A program made the position numbers and the translations under genes. Below are positions 49,526 through 61,050 of a stretch of DNA of 64,000 nucleotides, piece by piece. The first letter of the stretch is position 1, and each line of letters begins with the position of its first letter. Under the pieces are notes generated by a model, which was not told where the DNA came from, made no database searches, and saw only the letters and a list, made by a program, of their open reading frames with translations. Location of the stretch: NCBI GenBank assembly GCA_014529385.2, contig CM043956.1, positions 84,929,721 through 84,993,720 of the forward strand, read 5' to 3'. Source of the DNA: Adiantum capillus-veneris (lineage: Eukaryota > Streptophyta > Polypodiopsida > Polypodiales > Pteridaceae).

Positions 49526-49676
49526 GCGTCGATATACGCGTCGCTATAGGTGTCGATATACGCGTGGGAAGTAAATCCTTTCCACGCGTATATCAACGTA
49601 CATATCGACGCGTATAGCGACGCCCGCTAATTTCGTCGATATACGCACGTCGATATCTCCATGTTGTGTTGTAGTG
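49526..49676 (+). mobile_element. CACTA-type right end, second family
   Basis: Ends TTGTGTTGTAGTG at 49676 (complement CACTACAACACAA). The preceding 150 bp is packed with CGTCGATATACGCG-type units in both orientations and holds a hairpin with arms near 49556-49571 and 49578-49592. The piece GCGTCGCTATAGG also occurs in the end at 2.1 kb, so the two families are related. How far left the element reaches is unknown. Confidence 0.62.
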
Positions 49677-50091
49677 ATGATAGAATCTGTATGCCTGATG
49701 ACAAGTGCTAAAAAATGAGAGATACTCTCTGCTATGTAAATAGGCAGAGTGGAACCCCGTCAATGCAGCAAGTAAAACATCAAGGTGTCAAGCTACACAC
49801 ATATAATGCAAAAAAGTTTATTCTTGAAAAAAGGAACACACCTTACATAAACTACAAATGAGAAATACAAGCTACTTGAACTTTGTCTCCTCTTGCTTCC
49901 ATGAAATCGTAGGGAGTGTGATGAAGCACTACTATCAGTTGTTAAATATACATGTCAAAAGCAACACAAAACCTTTCCACCCATCGAGGTGTATCACCTT
50001 AATTGCAAAACACCACATGAGTGATTTGTATACTTCAAATGTGCACCTCAAATGCAAACTTCAAAGTGGTTAGAGACTACAAACCTGCAAA

Positions 50092-52205
50092 AGAGGCCAT
50101 GATTAACAACCAATCCAAGTCCAATAAAGTGTTCCATGCAGGATGAATTCCCGCACGAACATGATCCTCCGTGCTCCTATCCCACATGGGTGGGACACCA
50201 TAGCCACCCATCCATCCTCCATATGGAAGGTCGAGGAAAATAAAATCGGCAACGCAAGCAACCGACTTGCTGTTTCGCCTATGAACAAGATCACTTGGAT
50301 GGGCCTTGAGCATATGCTCATGAATCATAGCCCAAGATGGATACCTAACTCCCAATGAAAAATATCCAAAAATGGCAATGTAGTCCCCAGTGAGAGCAAT
50401 ACATTGATCAAAATCATGTCTAATATGACCATGCATTGAGACATATTTGGATAATCAAATGAAAAGACACGACGCAATTGACAAGATCCACCAATATCGA
50501 AGAAATAAATGACACAAAATTAGACAAAGAAACATAATAATTGACTATAAAGTGTAATGATGTTATTAAGTACAGGAAGTACTACCATGTGAGGATGGCA
50601 TAACCTCTTGCATCAACTCATCTGCAACAGTGTCTGCTATAGCTTCCTTTCCTATTTGAGAAATCCCTTCTCAATGAAAATATTTTAGAATTACCAAGTT
50701 TATAAATTCAAGGCAAAAGATGTGGATAAGTTTATGTATCTTTACCTGAAGATGGTACTCGTACTTGTGTAGCCGATCTAGGAGGAAGCCTTGCACTTGC
50801 GGCTCCCGATAAACCTGGCAAAGAACTACCTCCAATTGCATCTTTGAGATCTCTCTCACACAAGCTAGAGCATGGCCTTTATCCATGTCCATCCATCACA
50901 GGCAAGCTTCAATCTCCCATGAAGAAAGCTTATGTAAATTCTTTGAATACATACATGAATCAGGTATGTTCAATTCTATCCACTTTCTAGCAAGTAGTGG
51001 AATCAAAGGAAGAATCTTTCGCGACACCAAAAAGTTCAAGAATCTTGACAAAAAAGACAATGGATGCATTATACACTTCTATAACTAAAATGTATTTATT
51101 TACATTATGCCTTGAAAACAAAAATACCTGTATGCCAATCTTTGTGCAACCATATGCAAATTGTCAAGCTTTTTGAGGGCTTGTTTATCAACATCTTTTG
51201 TTCTCATTTCCAAAGATACCTCCAAAGGAAAGAGATGTGGCCTAGCCTCAAGCTTTATCTCTTCAAAGTAGAACATAAGGCTACAATCAGCTGATAATAC
51301 AATATCTCCACATGTACCCAACATATATGTCACCAACTATGAGGCTCTATCATAGACCCTAGCCAAGAGACCCTCCCTATGAAGCCATCTTGAGTGGACA
51401 CAAAAACAAATTTAAGAACAATTTAATACTTGATTCAAAGCATTAAGACCGTGAAATGAAAAGTCTCACGTTTCATAAGCAACATCTTCTTTTTTAATGC
51501 CCATATGTTGTCCTAGTGAGATTGTCCACCTCTAAAGGAGATAACCAAAATAGCCTGTTTTGTATTGACATCCACAATAGCAATCAAGTTAATCTTCTCT
51601 AATATTGCCCAATTTCCAAGACCCCCCGCAATGAAAAGACTTTTTCAAGCCAATCCAAATCCAAGTGTGGATCCACAATGTTAAGAAGCTTACCAAACAA
51701 AAGAATATGTTCATCAGAAGTGTGTAATTAAAAACCATACTATGAACACAACAAAACTTACAACATAAAAGAATACCTTTCCAATCTTGTCACTATACTT
51801 TGTAGTGAAGTTGTGATAGATTTTATCCTCCTCTTTCTTTAAATCCTCTTTAGCCAAGCTTTCACGAGAGAGATGATCAACCCTTATTTTATATTCCTTG
51901 GTCATGTGCACTTCCAAAAGCTTAAGGAATTAACAATCATTGCAAAATTGTATCTATTGAATATAAGAGAGAGAAAAAATTCTACTCACATCATACACAA
52001 GACGTGCAAGCTATTTTTGTGTCAATGGATACCAAGGTTCCTCACCCTTAGAGTAATATTTTGTGACATTTTCTATCAATTTTTTATCTTTCTCTGGTAG
52101 GGCTTTCAAGTACACATTAGGATCAGCAACACAAATGTGAATCAAATTCACAATCTCATCCCGAAGATGTGTAGTGACAAGAGAATGGGAATTTATGCTA
52201 GTCAC
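50092..52205 (-). CDS. Unrecognised, probably spliced minus-strand gene (or young pseudogene)
   Basis: Several minus-strand segments have coding character and plant-like splice sites. Candidate exons, in order: 52205-51990 (NLIHICVADPNVYLKALPEK; TAG near its end before LARLVYD), 51920-51777 (LLEVHMTKEYKIRVDHLSRE; donor GGAAAG|GTATTC), about 51688-51475 (LLNIVDPHLDLDWLEK, then one base shifted GNWAILEKINLIAIVDVNTK and QAILVISFRGG), 51336-51128 (GDIVLSADCSLMFYFEEIKL; donor ATACAG|GTATTT), about 50890-50746 (KMQLEVVLCQVYREPQVQGF; donor CTTCAG|GTAAAG), 50412-50092 (ALTGDYIAIFGYFSLGVRYP). Further coding-like pieces occur to 52990. I do not recognise the product; LVISFRGG loosely recalls the loop before the nucleophile in class-3 lipases, but no GxSxG is seen. 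Two in-frame stops and one shift suggest decay. Confidence 0.38.
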
Positions 52206-53486
52206 ACCAAAAAGAAATCATTCAAGATTTCATATTTGTTATTTTACAACTCCATTTTGAAACTCTTCATTGACCTCATTCCACAATGGATCCCACTCCT
52301 TCATAACCTCATCTACATAAGATTTACTGTTCAAATGTATAATAAAAAGAAAATCCAAGTAGATTGCAAAGTAAAATTGAAATGTAATTCTCACCTGTGA
52401 CCTTTTCTTCTTCTTTATGATATGTCAACAAGAAAACAATGAAGGACCCCTTTTCTTGCATTTAACCTTCTTTAGCAAAAGATGACTTCAAACCAATTAA
52501 ATTGTCTCTTAAACCTCAAACTCTTGCATATGGATAAAGACGACAAAGAGGGATAGTGGGGCACTCAGAGCAGATAAAAAGTCTAGTGGAAGCCAAAATA
52601 TCTGCACCTTTATGCGTAAATGCATTAATTTCATCTTTTGGCTCAGTAGTAGCTGCAGTAATCTCATCTCTTATCTCTCAAGGAACTATCTTCAAAATAC
52701 TTTCTTCAACTACTAAGATGGGATTTACCTCATGTTATGAACCTTGTCCCATCTCCGGTAACATCACATCGTCCTCAAGAAAATCCTGACAGGTTCCCAT
52801 TTTCGTACCAAACAGATAGCTGATTTGGTTTGTAGAATCATATGCTCCAATTGGCACGGTTCAAGTACCCTCCTGCTAGAACAACCTCTAGATCTTGGAC
52901 TGCAAAAATGCCATAAGGACACAAAAGAGTTTAGAAAACCAACACTGACATAACTTTTAGTGAGCTCAAGTAATACAAAATTGGCCATGGTCTCCTTTGT
53001 GTATTGGACAAAATTTCAAATAGTACATAAGGATCCTCATGATCCACCTCACTTGAGGATTTATAACATTTGGAAAACCAGTTAAAAAAACACTGCAAAC
53101 AAAAATCCGTTCAATACTTGCTACTTCCAAAAATTCTCTCTGCACAATTAAACTCACCATGAAACACACCATAAAAAACACAATGAAATAATGGACCTGT
53201 GTTGACGCAGATCCCGTAGGCTACTTTATAGCAAAGCTTCATGGCGAAGCTAAATCCTCAACTAAGTGCATCCTCACAATGCAATCCTCACAAGTGAGGC
53301 AAATGGCAGCAAATGTCCAGGTGGCCCCGGTTGGCACAAGTCTGCACGTGCATAAAAACAATCCTACCTAGTAGATGACTTGCAACTAGAAAACATTTCC
53401 TTAGCATGTCCCCAATTATATGATGCAGTCCGAAGGGATCTGCATTGATGCAGATCTTTCAGCTCCATCAATAAGAGACTATGTGC

Positions 53487-53488
<2 letters not shown>
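52206..53488. other. Mostly unassigned; possible 5' exons of the minus-strand gene
   Basis: Minus-strand pieces at 52555-52700 (SILKIVPREIRDEITAATTE, INAFTHKGADILASTRLFIC) read as coding but carry a few stops downstream. The rest is AT-rich and without repeats. Confidence 0.3.

Positions 53489-53563
<75 letters not shown>
53489..53563 (+). repeat. (GA)n microsatellite
   Basis: About 37 GA dinucleotides. Confidence 0.96.
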
Positions 53564-53566
<3 letters not shown>

Positions 53567-53834
53567 AGAGGAGAAAGAGAAGTTGAAAATGTGTGTTCCA
53601 TTCATTTTTTCATACCACTCAAGTCAAGAGGCTAAAGCATTAAAATTTTAGAAAAATAACTCTATGAACTCAGCATGTACATCCCTTCACGTGAGAAACA
53701 TCTGCACTTACTAGTCATGAGAAGAAAAACTTCAAGATTAGCGTTGGCATAGACCTATCACCCTCAAGGACAATGCTCCCAACTTTAAAAATTGACCCTA
53801 ACTAATGTGCAAGGGGATTTGCATCGACACAGAT

Positions 53835-53839
53835 CCCTT
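53835..53839 (+). repeat. Target-site duplication CCCTT (left)
   Basis: Matches 59805-59809 on the right side of the element. Confidence 0.78.
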
Positions 53840-54330
53840 TGTTATGGAATTGATATCTTATTATTTATTGCAGCTGTGTGACAGGTGGAAAAGGCTTGAC
53901 CGAGCTAAGCTATTGCAAAAGAATATCATATTTTATGTACATTTTAGTATTCAAGTGCTCTTTATGAGCCTTGGCCATTTATGACCGGCCGGCGAGTTTG
54001 TTTTTACTTTGACCATTCAAGAATCTATAAATTAAATACGTGCACGAGGGAAATGGTCACTCTTGCACGGGGGGAGATTGCACCAAGTGTCTGCGTTGCT
54101 CTTCTCATCTCTCCTCTCTTCTCTCTCACCATGCCCGCGTAGCACTTCGCTTTAGGAGGTGCACCTGCACGTGCTCTCTCAATCTCTCTCGCTCTCAGTC
54201 TCTCTCTGTTCGTGTATCTTGTGATCATGCGACCACATGATTGTGCCAGGTATGCCGATTAGTCTATTTTATGATGTTTATTGTGTTATTTCGGGTATTT
54301 TGCAGGGAGCCACGACTTTCGTTTGTGGAA
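53840..54330 (+). repeat. 5' LTR of the non-autonomous element
   Basis: 491 bp. It contains CTATAAATTAAATACGTGCA, a TATA-like box near 54026, and a TC-rich region before GTGTATCTTG. Confidence 0.82.
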
Positions 54331-54331
54331 G

Positions 54332-54344
54332 TGGTATCAGAGCC
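54332..54344 (+). other. Primer-binding site (tRNA-iMet type)
   Basis: TGGTATCAGAGCC one base after the LTR. Confidence 0.85.
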
Positions 54345-57300
54345 AATACAAACCCTCTTGGGAAAGCAAAAATCATAATAGCAAAGAGAGTCGTGATGAT
54401 CATACTGCAAAAGTTAACTTCCTTTCTAATATCATTAACAAGGCGTTGTCCTTAATCTTCCATTCTCTTTTTTTTTTTTGATAAGTGTGAATGCTATGTG
54501 ACTCCACTAATGGACCCCCTAGATTAAGGGAATCGATTAGCTCTTTTAAAGACTACTTTAGAATTTAATTATACGAAGATTCACGATACGAGGATTAGTG
54601 AGAGGAGCACATGCAGAAAATCTTATGCAAGTAGAATAGGTTGCATAATAAGTATATTGTAAATAATAATAATAGTAGTAGAGATCTATAGAGATACCTT
54701 ATTAAAAAAAAAAAAAAAAATAGGGCTTCTGTCGGCCCCAAGCAAGTTGCAGCCCTATAGGGCCTCTTGATCTTTGTCCATGTGTGGTGTCAGGCCTTTC
54801 GGGTGGCTTTGACTGTGCGAGGCAATCTGTGAGCCCCTAAGGAGGGGAGCCGTGCAAAAGAATGGTGGGAGACCTTCGTGGGAAAGTACCATAATAGTAT
54901 TGACCTTAAAGATAGGACTTCAAGGAGAATTATTGAGAGGGCGTCAGTAGAAGATCAACAGGAGTTGCCCTTGTAGTGCACCTCTATATATGCCTTCCAA
55001 CAACAACGACCAGTAGCGCGAATGACGTCAAGAGAGGTTGGCGTCCGTTAAAGCGGTAGGAATAGTGAAAAAGGGGGAGAAAATACATAAACAAATTTAT
55101 ATATATACATATATATATATATTACTCAACGGTTGTCAGCAGTATCACCCGTAAAGAGAGCGTGCAGGTAACGAGCATGCAGACCAATGGCAGCCGTCCT
55201 CCTTTACCCCACTTTTCTCTTGAACAAATGGAGCAGAACTCCACCCACAATATGCATGCTATTATTCCAATTTCCAAGCCACTCACCGTTTCTCTCTCGT
55301 TCTCCATCACAATTTCATTACAGGCAGTGCCTCTGAAACTCACAAGCTCTATCCTGCCTCGACTTCCCTACTTTGCGCCTCCTATTTTCCCACCAACCTC
55401 CCACCTGTTTCGGCATACTGGCAGCACCCACCCTCGCTCAGATGCATAGTGGCAATAACTACTAGTTGCATACACCCACCCGTATTCCCATGCATGGTGA
55501 CGGCACTCACTCACAACCGTCACCTTTTGGTGGCCATGCAGCTTCACACCTTCACACCCCCCCCCCCCCCCCTCGCCTTTACTTTGCGGCTCCATTTTCC
55601 CCCACAACCACCCACACTCAGAGCGGTAACTCCATCACATGCAAAATCAAACTCTATCTCTCTCTCTCTCTCTCTCTGCAGCCGCTCGACCAACCACACA
55701 TGGAGACTTATACCTCTCTCTCTTTTGTAGTTTCCCAGATGCCCACTCCCTGGTGGCTGTGGAGTGCCAACCCACAAGTACACACAACTTGTCTCGGGCG
55801 GCTTGTTGCAGGGGTGCAGCACGCAGCCTCCCACCCCTTGTGCCACCCCTCGTTTGGTGCATGGAAAAACAGCATGACAAACTCTCTCTCTATCTTTCTC
55901 TAAGTCTCTCTCTCTTTCGCTTAATTAATCTCTGTCTCACACACACACGCACACAACTATGGCGCGGGCCTATTGCATGTAGCGTTGCCTGCAGAGCATC
56001 CAAAAAAAAAAACAGACTCACTACCACTCCCATCTCAAAAGTGAACACTCACAGTTATAGTCCACATGCGATGGAAATTAACTGCAATACTATTATCCGT
56101 CAACTATACTATCTCTCTCCCCTTCTCACGCTCTCTTTCATGACTATCCACTAACAAAACCTCTCACTTTCTCGATTCTGGCGAGTCTCGCGGTTTGAGG
56201 AACCCATGCGTGGGCTACCTGCTGCACACCTTGCCATTATGGACACCCAACACCTGCTCCCATTCTCTCAGAATAGATATCGAGCCTTGACAAAGTTTGC
56301 AGGATTCGGATCAGACAAACAATTTTCCGCGAGTGAAGCTCTTCACTGTGGAGCTCCTTTTTCACATTAAGGCCATCATGTTCAAGTTTTTGGGCCTTTT
56401 TGGTAGTGGCCAAGAGAACCCATCTACAGCAGGAAACAATTTGGCAAGCAATGACTACATTCACACTACAGTCCAGCTGCATGTGAGACTAACTCGCTCA
56501 GGTCTTCTGGCTGTTTCTACAATATTCAATTGTCTCTCTCTCGCATGAGCCATCACCGCTGCAATACTTTCTTGGACGATCGTTAGGGCATCGATGAAGT
56601 TGATGATGAAGTTTTTTTTTTAATTTTATTTTTTGTTACTTCATTTTAATTTTTACCCGAACATTGGCTTAGATCCATAAGGACTGTATGAGTTTATTCC
56701 CAATTCCCATACGCTTTTTTTTGTCGTCGTTTAATATAACATTTCATTTCATTTTGCTATCTTTTTTCCCCCTCCCACTACGATTCCTTACTGTAGAGGA
56801 CATTGAGTAAGTTCTGCAATTCGTAAGTGACAAACAGCATGACAAACAGCATGAGGAAGCGACCATTGCAATAATTTCTTAGATAAACACTCATTCTTGG
56901 GCATCCACAAGAATTGACGATGATGACGAAGACTTTAGTCACGTTTTTAGGGTTCTAATTTTAGTCTTTCACTTTACCTCAGTACTCAGACATTGGATTA
57001 GATTCACATTGATTGTATCAATTTTGACTCAAGAATGTAGTTTTGACCTTTGAAGGCGTTTAATGTAATAGTTTATTTCATTTCATTTCTCGCTCTCTCC
57101 CCCTCGTCTGTGGAATCTGACACCTCCACAACAATGCCCCCCCCTGCCTGGGACCACTTACAGAAGCAGACAACTACAAAACTCTTCCATGACTAACACA
57201 ATACTTTTTGCGACGACGCCCAATGCCAGGTATTGACGGGACTTGACGATGACGCCGATGGTTTTAGTCTATTTTCGTACCCAGACATTGTATTAGATCC

Positions 57301-58682
57301 ACAAGGATAGTCAATACATTGTATTAGATCCCCCGCCACCCCCTATTGTAAGGTTCTCATAATTGACGTCAATCATGTTATATTTTTGACAATTATGCAA
57401 TGTATAATAATCCACTCACTCCTTTTTCAAAAAAAAAAATAGAGAACATGCATCTACCTAGAACTTAAACAACCCAAAATGCATGCCTTATATATAATTT
57501 GTACACTAGTCTCATACACTAACCACCCTCAGAATTGCAGCTTATCCCAAGCAATTTTGTTCCTTCTATTTGAACATGGTCACTGAGTTGAAAGCAGTTT
57601 TTCGATGTACCTTTCAACCAAAATTAAGTGCTTCAAAACTGTCTGAGCACAAGTTTCCTTGCAACTACTCATACACTCGATAAGTTCTTGCTATTTCTAT
57701 TAAAATGTTCATAATTGTGTTCTATATTTATTTAGCATTCTTTTCAAATGAGTCTACCTAAATTTAAAATTACACACACTCTTTGTGCATTATATTTCCA
57801 CTCTTCATGCCAATGGTAAGCAGATATATCACACATTCATGTCGACTTCTCACTGTTAACATGGCATGTCCCCTGTAATTCTATCACTATGATTGTTCCC
57901 ATTTTGTACAAATTCTCTCCCGAATTATCAATTCTACAATCAATCGACTCCAGATCTTCCGGCTTTTGGCCATGTAAATTCAGTGTATGATTAGATTGTT
58001 GTTAAATTTAACACAAAGTTGTTTTTAGTGCTTTGTTTTTTGAGAAAATTTTTGCAGATAAATCTACATCCAATGTTCTCATATCAAGCCCCAGGTATGA
58101 CATTGCTTAATGCATTCTGATAATACCCCTCTTGAAACATCATTATAATTATCCTTGATAAGCAAAATTTCTCTATGTATCTTTAGACCTAAAGTAATAT
58201 TAACTAATTCACCACAAGTGCTTATCCCATCTCTTCTCTTGGCCCTTCCAAATTTCCCCACTATTCACCACATATCCTTATGGGCGAATCCTCTAGTTAA
58301 TAGTGGTTTGATAAATTAATGTTTATTACATTTGATTTCTTTAAAGTGAGTCTTTTGCATATATTCTCACACCCCTACAAATACCCAAGCACCTTTGCAA
58401 CAGGCAAGAATTTTTTTTCAGATGCTTTAAGACGACAAAACTTCCTTACTTGTTTACATGTTGCAAAATCCATTGTTTCTAATTTCATGGGTTCTACTTT
58501 CTTTGATTGGACTCTTATTGAGATGACTTGTCATTCACTACTTACATGAGGTTAGTTGGTGTGCAATGATCGCTAAGATTTGATACATGCTTTCACATTC
58601 CAGTCTATTCCAATTTCATATCAAATAGGTCATTTATTTTTCACTTTTTATGCCTAGACTAGTCCATTGGTCACATGCACAC
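54345..58682 (+). other. Interior of the non-autonomous element, no gene
   Basis: Contains an A18 run (54703-54720), a TA-rich tract (about 55098-55132), a C16 run (55557-55572) and a short CT tract (about 55652-55677). The open frames here have no conserved motif. Confidence 0.55.
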
Positions 58683-58880
58683 AAATTCGCCGATTTAGGC
58701 AGTGTGTCAATGCTCATCTAGTGCAGATTCGACGATTTAGGCAGCACAACAACAAACTACAGATTCACGCTTTTTGAACTTATATCAAATGTAGATTCGT
58801 CGATTTAGGAAGCATTAGTGCAGATTCGCCGATTTAGGCAGCACGTCATATTGGTGTAGATTCGTCGATTTAGGCAACAC
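58683..58880 (+). repeat. Five-fold spaced repeat around CGATTTAGGCAGCA
   Basis: AGATTCG[C/T/A]CGATTTAGG[C/A]AGCA-like units start near 58684, 58724, 58793, 58821 and 58856, with 28-69 bp between starts; a sixth half-unit (CAGATTCACG) lies near 58760. The spacers are unrelated, so this is not a simple tandem array. Confidence 0.75.
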
Positions 58881-59315
58881 CAATCACAAAATCATGCTGC
58901 AGTGGTTGGCCACCACTGTAACTGGTACGATTTTGTTACCCGGGTACATAATGAAAGTGATTTGGATTTGGATTTATGCTGTGGAATTGGAATTGGATTG
59001 GGATTTGGTATTTGGTGATTATTATGGCAGTGTTTATGTGATGAGACTTGACATTATGAGATTAATGATGAGTGTGACTAATGATATCCTGATTCATCAG
59101 GGTATGACATATACTACTTATTCTAGTGGTATGGGACACTAGAATAGGTAGTATGTGGATGACGGAAGGCATAAGCTAATGTTGTTTAGTTTCATAAATT
59201 TTTCTTTTATTATGTGATGTTTTTGACACAACATACTAATCACTGTTTTTGACAAGTATTGTTTGCAGATTTTTATCTTCGCAATTGATGACAATTGCTT
59301 TCCAATGGAGAGGTA

Positions 59316-59804
59316 TGTTATGGAATTGATATCTTATTATTTATTGCAGTTGTGACACGTGGAAAAGGATTGACCGAGCTAAGCTATTGCAAAAGAATAT
59401 CATATTTTATGCACATTTTATTATTCAAGTGCTCTTTATGAGCTTTGGCCATTTATGACTGGCTGGCCAGTTATTTTTTACTTTGACCATTCAAGAATCT
59501 ATAAATTAAATACGTGCAAGAGGGAAATGGTCACTCTTGCACAGGGGGAGATTGCACCCAGTGTCTGCGTTGCTCTTCTCATCTCTCCTCTCTTCTCTCT
59601 CGCCGTGCCGGTGTAGCACTCTGCTTTAGGAGGTGCGTCTGCACGTGCTCTCTCAATATCTCTTGCTCTCAGTCTCTCTCTGTTCGTGTATCTTGCGATC
59701 ATGCGACCATGTGATTGTGCTAGGTATGCCAATTAGTCTGTTTTATGCTTTTTATTGTGTTATTTTGAGTATTTTGCAGGGAGCCATGACTTATGTATGT
59801 AGCA
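59316..59804 (+). repeat. 3' LTR of the non-autonomous element
   Basis: 489 bp, ends ATGTAGCA, followed by the target duplication CCCTT at 59805-59809. The preceding interior 58881-59315 has no gene. Confidence 0.82.
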
Positions 59805-59929
59805 CCCTTGGACTATTGCAGATCCATTGGACACAACGGAAGGGACTCGTGTGTTTGAGGTCCATGTTTGGGTGTAGGGGAAGGGACTCCTGTGTGCAGA
59901 GGTGTTTTAGTTTCAATCATCGGAGGTGT

Positions 59930-60035
59930 GTGCAGTGCTGTGTCGTTTTCAGAGCTGTGTGTAGAGCTGTTTCGATTTTAGAGCTGTGTACAGAGCTGTG
60001 TCATTTTGAAAGCTCAGTGTAGAGTTGTGTCGGTG
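59930..60035 (+). repeat. Degenerate short repeat (AGAGCTGTGT)
   Basis: AGAGCTGTGT-like units near 59950, 59963, 59982, 59993 and, diverged, at 60020. No coding meaning seen. 59810-60460 otherwise has no gene. Confidence 0.55.
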
Positions 60036-60458
60036 CGCCCCTCGTGTTGCAACTTGCTGCACTCGTGCTGTCCCATTTTTTGACATCATGGTGATGCAGT
60101 CAGAGGCTTTCAAATGCATGGAATAGCACGCAATGAGGCCTTGAAGCCGACACAGGCTACAGCAAGTTGAACATAAAGTTTACATTGAGGCTAAACATTA
60201 AAGCAATCCCAAATGGAATAGTGAAGCCTTACACAAAATCAATCCGAAGGGATCCGCATCCTTGGACTGTGTGCATTAGAGTGCCATGAGAAAGACATGG
60301 CTATGAGAGGCGTACCTACCATGTGAGCGGCACGAGGACTGACGTGGACGACAGGATGAGGCTGAAAGGTGGTGTGACGACCAAGGAGGATCTTGGGAGC
60401 AGAGCGATCTGGCATAGCTTCTCCACTTCTCCAACACTCTCTCACTCACCACTTCTCC

Positions 60459-60460
<2 letters not shown>

Positions 60461-60530
<70 letters not shown>
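60461..60530 (+). repeat. (CT)n microsatellite
   Basis: 35 CT dinucleotides. Confidence 0.96.
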
Positions 60531-60535
<5 letters not shown>

Positions 60536-61050
60536 ATAGCCACAGAGGTGTATATTGGAATTTTTAAAATCTCAAGCTATACTAGAATATCTTATTTTGG
60601 CAATCAAAAAAGATAATATAATAAAACCTCAATAATAAGAGAATCCTCTTCAAAAGATATTCTGCTCTCGAAATTGAAGAAACGTTCTTTACTCGTCATT
60701 TTGAGAAATTCGAGTCTTCGATGTGATGCATTAATGAGCTGAAAAGGATAAAGGTTTTTGAAATAGTATAAATTTGTTAGTCTTCTTTGAAATATAGAAA
60801 AGCATTGTCATGAGAACTTTCTCTTTAAGTGTATTCTTCACAATGTCTAGGCATATTACTGTTTCTGGACCTTCTAAATCACAGAAAAGCGCTTGTCATT
60901 ATATATGATAAAAGATATATTGAACTTTCCACTGCTAATATTAGAAGTAATTTTACATTGGTACATTAATGTTTAGCCTTCATCCATTGACCCTATCCGG
61001 TGAGCAGGTGAAGATAGAGGTGATTGAAAAACAAGCATTGGGCAAGAAGG
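60531..61050. other. No recognisable gene
   Basis: AT-rich stretch upstream of the transposase-like pseudogene. Confidence 0.42.

Larger units (their letters stand above)
53840..59804 (+). mobile_element. Non-autonomous LTR retrotransposon, 5965 bp, no proteins
   Basis: LTRs 53840-54330 and 59316-59804, each about 490 bp, start TGTTATGGAATTGATATC. PBS TGGTATCAGAGCC at 54332, PPT-like ATGGAGAGGTA at 59305-59315, target duplication CCCTT. The 5-kb interior has no frame over 180 codons and no gag, RT or integrase motif, as in large non-autonomous (LARD-type) elements. The LTRs differ by several percent and the 5' LTR end reads GGAA instead of GCA, so it is older than the chromovirus. Confidence 0.85.

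Noticed and set aside
54703-54720. Poly-A as the tail of a LINE or SINE
   Set aside because: No RT sequence, tRNA-like boxes or flanking duplication was seen; it lies inside an LTR element.
55162-56154. Overlapping Pro/Ser/Leu-rich frames as a host gene
   Set aside because: Composition follows CT/CA-rich low-complexity DNA and frames on both strands overlap; no motif or splice structure.
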